In this document: one piece after another, positions 26,072 through 37,717 of the stretch
Position numbering within the stretch: the first letter of the stretch is position 1
How the letters are laid out: every line of letters starts with the position of its first letter
Origin: Rotaria sp. Silwood1
Lineage: Eukaryota; Rotifera; Eurotatoria; Philodinida; Philodinidae
Assembly (NCBI GenBank): GCA_905250075.1
Contig: CAJNOP010000015.1
Coordinates: forward strand, 2,719,340-2,783,339
Length of the DNA: 64,000 nt
Direction of reading: 5' to 3'
Program-made: the position numbers and the translations under genes
Notes under the pieces: model-generated
Told to the model about the DNA's origin: nothing
The model's database searches: none
Seen by the model: the letters and a program-made list of their open reading frames with translations, nothing else

Positions 26072-28536
26072 TGTTTCGTTGGAAAATTGAAATGTCAATA
26101 GACACTAAAAAATGATTCATGTTTTTGGATCTTGCTGTTAATTGTTGCGCTTGTAGGCACTTACATATGGATGTGGAAGAAAAGTTTAGAATTTCAATCA
26201 GAAAGAACCTACAGTTACATCAGTACTATTTTATTAATATGACAGTAGGCTACCATATGACACTTTCAAAATAAGGGGTAAAAACGTAATAAACAGCAAG
26301 CAAAAAGAAAAACAACGAGACGAAAGAAAGAAAAATAAAAAAGAATATAAACAAAATGCGATAGAATACAAAAAAAGAGGAGAGGAAGGCGAAGTAAAAG
26401 GAAGAAAGAGAGAAGAGAAAAAAACAAGAAAAATAGAAGAGAAAAAGAGACACATAGATGTACGTGGAGATATTTACTCAACAAAAGCAATCTACTTAAG
26501 TAGCAGTTTGATATTTCTCTTTCAAGTTTTTCTTTCTTTTTATCTAACAGAAATGACCATGGTTATTTCTTTTACTCTGCTTGAAATCATTCTAAGAAAA
26601 ACACAGAAATAGAAAAGAGACCGTTCAATAGCAGACTTATGCGTTTGCGGCAATATTTTTCCTATATATCTTTTAGAGTAAAAATCAAGAGGATTTTCAT
26701 TTATTACAGAAAACATATTCCGTTCTGACACAAAGGAACACGAATGCACTAGTCTCATCTCAACTCGAAACTTTCGTTCCAATGTTTATTGATGAGTTTT
26801 TGGCAAAACAAAGCATGTTCATAATAACGATATCGATAGTGGCTTTTCCGATTTTGAGCATTTCAATGTTTCAAGAGAGCCCTAAACGTTCTTCACGTAT
26901 TTGATAATGTTTGTTTTTCATGAGAGCTTACTAGTCAAAGACAAACAAAAGTATTTGAAGGACTTCAATATTTTTATTTTTTATCCATTCATAAAGATAT
27001 TTACTGAAGACTTTGTTACTTGAGAGAAAAAACATGGACTCTGCTCTTACTAAACTGTATTGAATGTTTCGATTCTTTTCGATAGACTGAAACGCGAATA
27101 ATATTTGAATTAGCGTATTCTCTAAATAATTGATCAAAAAGTGGAAATTTCGGTGAAAGATGAGCCCAGATAAGAAGAGTCAAGTCAGCTGCAAAACATG
27201 TGTTCAGAATGAATACCAAGGTAAGGGATAAGGTCACATTGAAGGACAATAAATGAATAGTAGCTCAGACTACTGCGTTGTGGGAGGCCAATGAAAATAT
27301 GAAATACATTTGAGCTTTTCTCTACAAAAACTGGGTATGCTGGTCTGTCCTTCACCCAGAAGGAAAGAAGTTTTAACGAGCCACGAAGCATACTATGTCG
27401 ATATAACTGAACTAAGAGTGTCGCATGCTACCATTTATCATTTACTTTCTGATGGTCCACGTATAGAGCGAGTGTTCACACGTTGGCTGCACTGTTGTTG
27501 CTAACTTTCTGATAGATAAAAACGACTCGAATAGAAAAAAGACAGCTGAGACACAGTTCGAATTGCTCTATCGATTCGAGTCGATTAGTTTCCGTCCGAT
27601 GTCTTATCATTTCCAGTATGAATTTTTCAAAAAGTTTAGAATGTTTAGCAAGAAGAGATATGAGTCTCGTTTGATCTCATCGAGGAATACCTGCTATTAA
27701 TTTGTTTAGTGAAAATATTTTGACTAATTTTTACTCCTTCGGATATCGATGCTAGTTTAATCACATATTAAAACAGTTTGCCAAGCAAGTAATAGTTTTC
27801 TTTTAATATTAATAGTTTATTGTGCCAAGTTAAGGTTCTCAAGAAAATAAGATAATGAGAAAAAGAAGATAACATCAAATAAATAAAAAGAGTTTATAAG
27901 CGACAGTATCGATTTTACTTCCAAATATCCGTCATCGATGCACGCATGGTAGTATAAAGAATAAGAAATTCTATGTGAGATCTTAATCCCATTTATACTT
28001 TATTTGTACAACTGTATCCATATCCTCGCAACAACGTAACGTTATATATATAAGATGATAAAAGGACCGGAAAATCCGATAAACGATGAAACAAGGAAAA
28101 ATCCACATAACAACACGAAAGTAAAAGTACAAAATGAATTAGAAAAGTTCAAAATATATGACAGAAAAAGAAAAAACCATAGCGCATGAGTAATAATAAG
28201 AGGAAAGCAGTGGAACATTAGTGAATATGTATTATCCTATAGGTGAAGGCTGAAAATCCCTATGACTGCATTTGAAGAGGATATAGGTCATAACATTATA
28301 AAGATTTGAAATCGAGAGTTATGATTAAAGAATGTATAAGTAGTAGTATTTAGTAAAACAGATGCTAGATACACACCTTTTTTACAGCTCAAATCATGCA
28401 GTTCTATGTGGCATAAAGCAATTTTTATATGTAGATACATCCAGTAATGTAATTGTATTTTTAAAAATACTCTTGTTGATTTCATTGGATGTTCTCAAAT
28501 GCGAGTCAATCCATCCTGCTTTATTACGCTCTAGTA
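26072..28536. other. gene-free region 5' of the F-box gene, up to the assembly gap
   Basis: A purine-rich stretch at 26270-26455 (A/G-rich plus strand) creates three overlapping minus-strand frames of low complexity, which are not genes. Frames at 27016-27391 minus overlap but do not join into a plausible protein. A 10-bp inverted repeat CGACTCGAAT lies at about 27523-27590. Nothing else is defined. Confidence 0.5.
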
Positions 28537-28636
28537 NNNNNNNNNNNNNNNNNNNNNNNNNNNNNNNNNNNNNNNNNNNNNNNNNNNNNNNNNNNNNNNN
28601 NNNNNNNNNNNNNNNNNNNNNNNNNNNNNNNNNNNN
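28537..28636. other. assembly gap (100 N)
   Basis: One hundred consecutive N bases, a conventional size for a scaffold gap of unknown length. Order and distance of the flanking sequences are not certain. Confidence 0.99.
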
Positions 28637-29528
28637 TTCTAATTTGTTTGAAACACATAATCCAATATTATTATTATGGACAGGTATATTAATAACAATA
28701 TTAGAATTTTGATTCACAAATCTTGATGAAACAGCAACCGGAAAATACTTGATTATTATTAGGTTTAAGTTCATTATTGTTGTTGACATAATAGAAATTA
28801 TCAAGTGTTAATTGTTGTCAGACATTTTCATTTCGGTTACCTTTAGGCATCTTGTTCAATATGAAATATGTGCCAATATCTTTCTGTTTTTACTTATTTT
28901 TTCCAAGGAATGTTTGCTAAAAGTTTTAATTTGATACGAGCATATGCCGATCACAAAATAGAATAAAATACTTGTGAAGATATCTATCATACAGATATTG
29001 TTTATAGCAAACAGAGGGTCGGCACAGACACTATTATAGAAAAAATGTTTTTGAAGTTCGAAGAACAACAGCCTTGCAAATTGTTAGTGACAATTGTTTT
29101 AAAGAAAGAAGGGCTAGCTCCTTACAAACTCCCTCTAAATACGCCCCTGCATTTCTTTTTTTTGTAAAGCATATTTGCAGTTTCATACTTAAATATAGGT
29201 ACAATGCATCGATGTTTTACTGAACACAATTAGTACCAAAAAAATTAACGAAGAAGACGAGACAAAAACATAATTCCACCAATGCTATTCACCCTAAATC
29301 ATATATAATTCAAGTAATTGAGCTAATCATATAGTTACTTGCTACAAATAGTTAAAAAGAAGCTCCAAATCAACTATGTTCACATAATGAATCTATTTCT
29401 ATACAGATGTAAAAGGTCCAACTGTCGCTATGAAATATTTTCAAAAAAAATTAAAACGGGACCCATAGCAGTCGGAATATTATTAAGAAATTATCGATCT
29501 TTCTAAAACATAAAAAGGCATAGGGGTA
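28637..29528. other. gene-free region after the gap
   Basis: AT-rich, with no frames of coding character except as the downstream flank of the minus-strand orphan exon at 29529. I see nothing else. Confidence 0.5.
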
Positions 29529-29705
29529 TTAGTAAACGAAATACTCAACGGTATTTTCATCTACTCCTCGAAGAAAAATTACTGAGAGAACTGGACTTGC
29601 TATTGTGTTACTGATAAGCTTAAAGGCTGGTATATTTTTATTTCCGGTACTACTTGCTTTTGTTCTCGGAATGTAGCTTCCACTTATATAATCAAACTCT
29701 TCTGC
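29529..29705 (-). pseudogene. orphan terminal exon, 58 aa, gene of origin unknown
   Basis: On the minus strand an acceptor (TTTTTTATAG) is followed by 58 codons and TAA: AEEFDYISGSYIPRTKASST... through ...SPVLSVIFLRGVDENTVEYFVY. Composition and codon use resemble real exons here. No matching upstream exon is seen before the hairpin element (29873-30004) and the hAT-like element (30224-31305), which may have broken the gene. It could instead be the last exon of a gene with a very long intron. The family is not recognised. Confidence 0.45.
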
Positions 29706-29872
29706 CTATAAAAAATATATGAAAATTGGTCGACTGGTCCGACTCATTTCTATTCTTCTTTAACGTTTTAAATAAATTTCTTTGGTATAAATTGTCAATT
29801 ACATATTAAAAGTTTTTTAGCATTATCAACAAAAAAAATAGCAGTAAATATTGTTAATGATAAGGTTACAGT

Positions 29873-30004
29873 CTAGAATGTCTTTTCGAAAATGTCCTTG
29901 GACGAAATGTTCTTTATTCTTTCGTCCTTACATATATATGTATGTGAGAGGACGAAAAAATAAAGGACATTTCGTCCGAGGACATTTTCGAAAGGACATT
30001 CTAG
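29873..30004. mobile_element. hairpin MITE, ~132 bp, possibly Tc1/mariner-type
   Basis: Nearly the whole segment is one inverted repeat. The left arm starts CTAGAATGTC and the right arm ends GACATTCTAG. The arms are ~55 bp, pair with few mismatches and contain the words TTTCGAAAATGTCC and GGACGAAATGT. A short TA-rich loop (around 29930-29948) separates them. TA dinucleotides at both ends would fit Tc1/mariner target duplication, but the match is too short to prove it. Confidence 0.75.
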
Positions 30005-30215
30005 CATGTAGTCAATGATAATGTACGAGTAACACTAAGATATTTATATTTTAAATCAATTAGTTGAATTATTTGTACTGTTGATCCAGTTAGATTAAAT
30101 CAATAACCATTGTTTTTTTTTATAGAATTTTTTGACAATGCGAAAACTGTTCATTTTGTTGAGCGCTGCTTCGTCACTTCTTTTTTTTAAAATTCAATGA
30201 CTTTAAGACGAAAGG

Positions 30216-31313
30216 AAGCCAACCAGTGATGGAACCGGTTCGACTCGAAATTTTGAAAAATTCAGACGGCTCGGTTCGGTTCCAAATATCCGGAACCGAT
30301 TACATCTAAATATATATTCTAACATATTTGTTAACGTGTCCACTAAAAGTGAATGAAGAAAGTATAGCACATTTTTATTGTTTACTCATCTGTTTCATAG
30401 ATCTTCAGTCACTAGCAATAGTTTTGTTCATTGTTCAGTACATAATTTTACAGGCAACATTTTAATAGGAAGCACTCATATATATATATATAAGTAAATA
30501 TTAATTGATTACCAATCTGTATTAGTTTTTAATGCATCAATTAAACCTCGCTTTGTTTTGAACTTTAAAATAATCTTTAGCAGACGGCAATAAAGTTAGA
30601 AAAAAATTATCTAATTAATGTCTTAAAATAGATAGCTTTACTGAGATTTTCAGATTTTTCAAGCTTAGCCAGTCATAGTGGTTATTACTTTTCAAACTGT
30701 AAAAGGCGAGATGAAATTTACAATTTTGACGAAATCGTTATATTTTGAAGAGCAACACTTTCTTTTTCAATAGGTGTGCTTCCCCCATCATTAGTTTATT
30801 ATTTTCAAGTGCCTCATCACTCCAAAATCATAAACTAGAAAAATACAGATTAATGGCTAGAAGTTACGACATATATAAATTATTTCTCAAAACCTACGCT
30901 ATATGACATTTTCACAGAACGTCCTTCAAAGAATAATAACCTGCTAGTTGAAACAAGTTGTGCCCTTTACACTGAACGAAGCACAAAAATGCAGTGACTC
31001 GTTCTTGATTAACAAAAAGATTGGCTGGCCACTAAAAATACGCTACAGTCTTTTCCGACGGGAAAATATTTCTAACATAAAAATGAAAATACCTGTGTTT
31101 TTAACATTGTATGCAGCTCTTATTTCTAGGTCAGTCTTAGAACTATCGAAAGCGTTATAAGCATGTCTTCAATAAATTGTTGTAAGTGAATATTCTGAAA
31201 AAAGATTAGAAACTGATAAACTTTTTTTTTCTTTATTTTTTAATCGGTTCGATTTAAGATTTTTTCGGTTCGGTTCCAAAAAAACACGAACCGATCCCAT
31301 CACTGAAGCCAAC
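30216..31313. mobile_element. hAT-like non-autonomous element, ~1.08 kb
   Basis: The body is 30224-31305. Perfect 8-bp flanks AAGCCAAC (30216-30223 and 31306-31313) form a hAT-type target duplication. Terminal inverted repeats are CAGTGATGGAACCGGTTCG and CAGTGATGGGATCGGTTCG (17 of 19 match). Subterminal words GGTTCGG and GAACCG recur at both ends, as expected for transposase binding. The longest internal frame is 70 codons and no DDE transposase or BED finger is seen, so it needs a transposase in trans. Confidence 0.9.
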
Positions 31314-31650
31314 GTCTACTGTTATTAAAAGGAATATAATCAACTTTTGTTTTTTTCTTCAAAAGTTATAGACTATTTTGTATCAACACTAAGGAACTCA
31401 ATACGACAAGAACAGATCGAAATTAAATTGAAATAATGTTGTCAACCAGTAATTGAATGTTCGAAACAAATGTTCTTATTATACATAATGTTATAGCAAC
31501 ATTATGTCGAATTGTAAATTATTGATGCAAAGATCTTTGTTTCATGGACTTTATTGATTAGAATTCTAGTTCGACATATGTTTTTATAAAAAAGAAGTAA
31601 AGAAAACTAAATTTTAAAGAAAAATAGTCTAGATAGCTATTAACATTAGC

Positions 31651-32689
31651 TTATGTTTTTGCTGATGGTGGTCGTTCAGTTTTTGGTTGTTCAGCATCTT
31701 GTTTTGGATCAGGTGGATTAGCATCTTTTGGTGGCATTGCTGCTCGACCGATCTTCAATGCGGTAGCTACTTGTGTAAAATATGTTCCTTGATGTTCAGC
31801 TATTTGTAATTCAAGTTGAGTTGGTTGACGTGATCCATCAGGACCAGCAAAGGTACCTATAAATATAGTCAAATATAAAAAAAACCAAATGTCCATGAAA
31901 CAAACATACCAGCACCGTATCCACTACCACCATGAATTTCACTCATATTTGTTTGAAGTGGACATGAATAACCAATTGGTACCTATTTCAAAAAAAAGAC
32001 AGTTAAAAAGACCTCATTGCAAAAAAAGTAATAATAAAGATTATAACTTACAATAACCATACCATGATGAATAAAATTTGTTAATGATGTTAATGTTGTT
32101 GTTTCTTGTCTATAGACATAAGGAAATGTTTGTTTTTGATGATTATATAAAAAACAAATTCTCGTACCCGCCACCTTGTGTACCTGTTGAAAAGAACACA
32201 CTAATTGGTTTACCAACCAGTGTACCTTTCATCCATAATCCACCAGTAGCATCCCATAAAGCTTTAACTTGAGCTGGCATGCCACCAAAACGAGTTGGAA
32301 AGCCCAATAAAATACCATCACAATTCGTTAATGCATCTTGAAATTCTACAGTATTTTCACCAGCTTCACCAAATGTTATTGTTGGTACACTTTTATCTTT
32401 TTCTGGTGCATGCATTTTTGTTAAAACATCTTGTGATAATGTTTCAGGTATTTGGATTAGACGAACTTCAGCACCAGCTGCTTGAACACCTTTAACAACG
32501 GATTTGGCCACTAAAGAAGAAAAAAGAAACATTAATGATGAGTGCATTTTTTAATGCAATAGATCAAATCTTACTTGTTGCAATGTGACCGTACATTGAA
32601 TAGTAGATAACATGAATTCGTGTTTTGTTAGTTGAAGCAGGTTGTGCGGCCATCGGTCCGGATTTTGTTGCACTAGCAGCTCTAGACAT
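31651..32689 (-). CDS. WrbA-type NAD(P)H:quinone oxidoreductase (flavodoxin-like)
   Basis: Exons in transcript order: 32689-32575, about 32510-32168, 32109-32052, 31982-31910, 31856-31651. All joins keep frame, giving 264 aa. It is expected to carry FMN and reduce quinones by two electrons at the expense of NAD(P)H, protecting against redox cycling. Diagnostic stretches are YYSMYGHIATMAKSV (FMN phosphate loop), GFPTRFGGMPAQVKALWDATGGLW, STGTQGGGQETT (assembled across the exon 2/3 join), FIHHGMVIVPIGY, and GSGYGAGTFAGPDGSRQPTQLEL. A Pro/Lys-rich tail of ~27 residues after the core is not part of the family fold, and the ~22-residue Ala/Ser-rich N-terminus is also extra. WrbA proteins are known mainly from bacteria, fungi and plants, so horizontal acquisition is possible, but four introns show it is adapted to this genome. 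Confidence 0.93.
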
Positions 32690-34663
32690 GATGAAAAGTA
32701 ATGTTTTACAATGGCTCGATATGCGTTTGCTTTGTCACAAATAACGACAAATGCTACAGTTGCTTTAATACGCTTCTTTTTTCTTTCTTCCTCTCTATTT
32801 ATTTTATGCTTCGTCATTCTCACGGTGCTTTCAGTTGTTCTCGACTTTCTTTTATAATCGGTAATATGTTCGACGAATGATTGAAAGAAAAATGAAAAAA
32901 AAACAGACAATTCTATGTGCTCCTAAAATCATTTTAAGTATCTTACGTTACACAACCTTGTCCGACAAAAGCAAACTCAAAAGAAAAATTATCTTATTCG
33001 TATACTTCAACATCTTTGTCTTTTCTGAAAGAATTTATACGTGAGATAAGAAACATAAGGATGGTATTGCAAATAAATAGTTTGATAATGGGAGTAGATA
33101 AATAGTTCATTTGCATAAAGAAACCAATGAAAATGAATATTCTCTAATTATTGTAATTCAATAAAATAAACCCAGATTTAAATATTAGAATTTGAAAATA
33201 CTATCTTTGTGATAAATAAACGAAAGATGTTTGATAAAGAAGATCAAGTCAAGCACAAGATGACGCTATAAGACAACATGTAAAAGAAAAGAGTGAAAAG
33301 AAGAAACTGAATTTTTTTGACAGAAAAAAGTTACTGAGAAGATGAAAATATATTTTGCATCTGTTCATACGTACCGACGTCAACGATGATCAAAAAATAG
33401 TATGAGTGAATAGTTTATTATTACAGTTCATTTATTGAGAGATTAAATACAATAAGAATCATTTTATTGTTGCTTGAATATATAATATTTTTAATAGAAC
33501 ATTTAAGTATTAATTATTAATTAAAATGAATAATTCTTTTTTAACTAAACTTTTATCTTATATTTCATATTTTTATTCATTTTTTTCATTAATAAACGAA
33601 TATTTATTTTAATTAATCTTGACTTGCTTTCAACAAACGAAAATGCATCAAAGAAAAACTAGAATATGTCGACTTTTCAAAAAATCTTTTCCACCAAATT
33701 CATGTATGCGTTATATTGAATAAGCGAGTGCATGAAATTTAGTACTTTAAGTTTCATCATCAAGAATTACCAATGAAGTGATCATTTGATTGCATAATTG
33801 TCGATTTGTGTTACACCATGAATATTTATATTACTATTTCTTTTATATAAATCTATACAAGACATAAATAATAGGTGAGAACTCGATAAACTTATGTTCT
33901 ATTTCTTTTTCCAGATGTCTAAAAACTACTCTTATCAAAAGAAAAGAACACTTCTTTTCAAATGCATATGTCGTAAATAATTAATAATCATATGAAAGAA
34001 TAAGCAGTGACAATAGAATAAAAATAAACCAACATAGATATTTATCAGTCTTTATTTTATGCAAATCCGAAAAAGAAATATCTTATTAAATAAGACTATC
34101 TTTTGTTCTTTGCAAGTTTTATTTTCTTATTGTTAAACATGAAAATAAAAACTAGAATATTTTATTTCGAACATCAAGCTTAGAATATTTTTCTTTTCTT
34201 TTATTTAATGACACACATCTGTTAATCTATGTACTTAAATATTGAAATTGTTGAGTTCAACAGAGAAATAATATATTATTGTTTCTTTTAAATAGTACTT
34301 TAGAAGTTGTTTTTCCGTTCTACTGATATTACTTATTAACATATGTGAAAGATAATCGATATGTTCTTTAAATATATTCTATAAAGAAATCGAATATTGT
34401 GGTTTCTTGGTTTCTTAACATTTCAAGTAAAACAAAAATATAGATTAAGATTTCTATAAATATGACAACTATGTTGCAAGAAGTTTTGAAATCAGTAATT
34501 CAAATTTCAATATCATATTACTGAATAAATGTATAAATGTATTTATCAATAATCTTACAAGTCAGTTTTCATGAGGCATTTCGTTTTATTATATTATCAA
34601 AGGCATTCGACTGATTATCAGTGCATATTTGACAACTTTCAAAAGAGAAACAGCTAGGAGTTA
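32690..34663. other. 5' flank of the WrbA-type gene and AT-rich intergenic DNA
   Basis: The divergent side holds no gene that I can see; short ORFs lack coding character. Composition becomes extremely AT-rich after 33100. Confidence 0.55.
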
Positions 34664-34962
34664 GATCTACTAGAATAGGTGGTTAAAGGTCGAAAGGAAA
34701 CATGTCGAAAGAGAAAATGTCTAAAGGCAAAATGTCGAAAGCAGATTGTCGAAAATCTAAATCCTTTTTGGTCACAGATTTCGCTCTCACCCTCACTGTT
34801 GTGCTCTGTGAATGTGTACCGTATTACATTCTATTGATCAAATCTTAGAAAAAGTTTTTCATCAAGGATTTACAGGGGTTCATAATTTTCGGCATTTTGC
34901 TTTTCTACATTTTCACTTTCTACATTTTTCTTTCGACATTTTGACACTTTACCGATCTACTA
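34664..34962. mobile_element. MITE with repeated ATGTCGAAAG ends and 9-bp target duplication
   Basis: The body is about 34673-34953. Flanking 9-bp repeats GATCTACTA lie at 34664-34672 and 34954-34962. Both ends carry tandem copies of a ~14-nt motif around ATGTCGAAAG, on the plus strand at the left (34686-34755) and inverted at the right (about 34885-34945). The extreme ends match only loosely (GGTTAAAGG and GGTAAAGTG). A 9-bp duplication would suit a Mutator-like superfamily; that is inference. There is no coding frame. Confidence 0.7.
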
Positions 34963-36019
34963 TCTACAAGAGCAGTACTTGTTTTTTAATTAAAAATTGT
35001 TTGACATATTTTAATATATATTTTCATTAGTATTATTTGATTCTGAAAGAAGTAATTACAAATTATGAACAACTGAAACTTGAGAGTAATGCATCTCAAA
35101 GTACATTTTCTATTATCAAAGTTTGTTTTCAGTCTTGATCTGAAGTCGTTGAAGTAGCACTCAAATGAATCATGTCGAGCTCTACATGCCTTCGGAACAT
35201 TTATTAAGTATCCTCATTCAAAATAAACAAAAAACTCTGAGTTCTTTATCAAATTCAAATTCTTTTTGAGTACGATTAATAAGTGTTTAATAAATAATTC
35301 TATCTTTACTTAAGTATATCATTAAAAGAGATTATCGTATTTATAGTTTCAGATATAATCACTCATCTTACACTTTTGTTCCCACTATCGGCAATAGATT
35401 GCTGATCGGAGAACAATTATTGGTATACCGTAGTAAAATGATGGTTCGAAGATGCCCGACCGTTTCAGTATCACACTACCATCGGTTGATTGTCGACACC
35501 CTCGGCGAATACCGTACACTATATCGAATGACTTTCCCCTAAGGTTTTTGCTCGGTTTGATTTACATGACTAATAATAAATATGATTATTGAGTGAATAT
35601 ATGTACTGTAAAAAATTAACTTCAGCATTATCGAACGAACTTGACAATAATTTATAGATTTACCTGTTTTTTTTTCTTTATCTTACCATTCAAATATACT
35701 TATGATCTTCTCGTTAACTTATGGTATTATATGAAATAGACTATTTCATTTTGATCAAGTATTTGCATTTTCTTCGGTACATATTTTAAACAAGTGATAC
35801 TATAGTAATAACTTTTGAAACGATATATATTTTTTTTTGACAAAACAAAATACATACATATGCTTATATAACGAAATAAAAGTTAAAAAGAAATAACGAG
35901 TTTTATGTAGATTTTTAAGGTAATTAATAATCCTTGGTGGGTTTTCTTATAAATTCCAAATATAAATCACCGTATTTGACCATAATTCAATATTTAAATA
36001 GATATATTTTTCTACTAAA
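34963..36019. other. intergenic region
   Basis: AT-rich except for 35380-35540, which is more G+C-rich but has no long frame or clear repeat. No gene is seen. Confidence 0.5.
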
Positions 36020-37717
36020 CTAATCCGTTGAAAATGATGTTAATACCGTATAAACAAGATTTCCAAATGGTTGTCTTTCAATTAATCTTGTATCGATATC
36101 AGCTTCATAGTTTTGTTGTTGTAAAACTTGTCCAATAATTAACATAAATAATTTTTGTGCTTGGATTTCTCCATAACGATACATTAAATACGACCATAAT
36201 ACTTGAGTGTATTGTTCTTGTGAATGAACTATATGTAAAATTGTTTCTAATGGTGGCTGGTAAGAACTTACAGCAGGCAAGTAATTAGTAATTAGACATG
36301 GAGAAAGAAATAAAATAATTTGCGTCAATTTACTTATAATGGGATCAAAACCAATGCAATGATTTAATTTATGTATTAGATATTGTCCACGTGCTAATAA
36401 GTCTTGGCCATAAACATATAAATAAACATGATGACAAGCTTTGTTTTCATCAAAATGTAATTGATTTCCATTAATATTCATTAAATCCATTGATGAAAAT
36501 AAAAACAGATGACGTAAATTCGTACGTATTAACCAATGACGATCATTACTATTCATGGCAACTGAAAATTCCGGTATAGTTGCATGAAAAAATGCAGTTA
36601 ATGATACTAAACGTGTATTTAATACATTTACAAATGAATGTTCTTTTAAACGACATTTAATTGGTAAAGTATTTAAATATTCTTCACGTTCCTCTTCCGA
36701 ACGTAATATTGGATATAGACAAAAATGTTCATATGCACTACGAATATTTGTTAATTGTATCCAATCATTTGATGATAATGTTGGCATTAATGATTTATTA
36801 TTTAAAAAATCATTTTCATTTATATCATAAGATTTTTTTCGATTTAATTTTTCATTTCTTTGTAAACGATTAGCTTTAACTAATTGTAAACGTGCAGCAC
36901 GTTCTTCTTCTGTTCTTATTAAATCTTTTTGCATACCAACAGCAAAACATTTTGCTAAACGACATGTTGGACATTGACGACGTGTTCGTTCATTAACAGG
37001 ACATTTACTGCCAAAACGACAAGGTGGTAAAGACTAATCAAATAGAACGATAGTACTATTTATTTATTTGTTTGTTTTTTTTACTTACTGAAGCTGTACG
37101 ACCATTTCTTCGAAAGAATGCTTTACATGTTGAACAAGTTATAACACCAAAATTACGACCTGTAGTTTTCTCAAAACCGCATACACGACATGCTTCATTT
37201 GGTAAATGACGACTCGAACGAATTGAGTTCATCTAAAATTTATTTTTCATATAATTATTTTATATAATGTTCGAGAAAAGAATGTATGAAGACAATGAAA
37301 ACAAGCTTTTTATTTCGAAATAGATGATTTTATCAGGAGCATGACATTATGCGCATGCAAGAGAAAAACATCCTCCTATGAAATATGGTAATTTTAGAAA
37401 ATGACTTTTTTTGCATCGTTAAAAGAACATCTAATGAAATTCCGATATATCATAAATTTCTTTTTATAAGTTTTCTAGTTCGCTGTGTATATGTTGCCAT
37501 TCAATGAGTATACCTTTCACTCAATAGAAACAATATTTGATCATACTTTCTTTTTTTTATTATAAGTGAGAATAGAAAAATACTGATTTATTTAATTAAA
37601 TATCTATATCATGTTTACCTTGTTTGATGTATTTTTCATAAATATTGAACTATCATCATGATTTGAATGTTTATCATTTCGACAATAAGTGATGTCATGG
37701 TCATAAGTATCCATCAT
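36020..37717 (-). CDS. nuclear receptor (DBD + divergent ligand-binding domain), 3 exons
   Basis: Exons in transcript order: 37717-37619, 37232-37089, 37033-36020; all joins are phase 0, giving 418 aa. The DNA-binding domain has two Cys4 zinc fingers. Finger 1 is CRVC-x13-CSTC followed by KAFFRRN. Finger 2 is CRFGSKC-x9-CPTC followed by RLAKCFAVGM. The P-box reads CSTCKA instead of the common CEGCKG, so half-site preference may differ from classical receptors. The remaining ~300 residues are helical and fit a divergent ligand-binding domain; I cannot see a clear signature or activation helix. Family members are DNA-binding transcription regulators in the nucleus, often ligand-controlled; ligand and targets here are unknown. 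The start is the first of two adjacent ATGs (37717). Introns are 386 and 55 bp. A paralogue of similar layout lies at 59043-62021. Confidence 0.9.

Noticed and set aside
26234..26490. Three overlapping minus-strand frames rich in Phe, Leu and Ser
   Set aside because: They are translations of a purine-rich (plus strand) low-complexity tract in all three frames, not a gene.
27016..27391. Overlapping minus-strand frames with partly protein-like sequence
   Set aside because: The only intron that would join them is ~28 bp, too short, and no domain is recognised; left unannotated.
30139..30201. Short plus-strand peptide MRKLFILLSAASSLLFFKIQ resembling a signal peptide
   Set aside because: Only 20 codons, no continuing frame or donor, and next to transposable elements; chance is sufficient.
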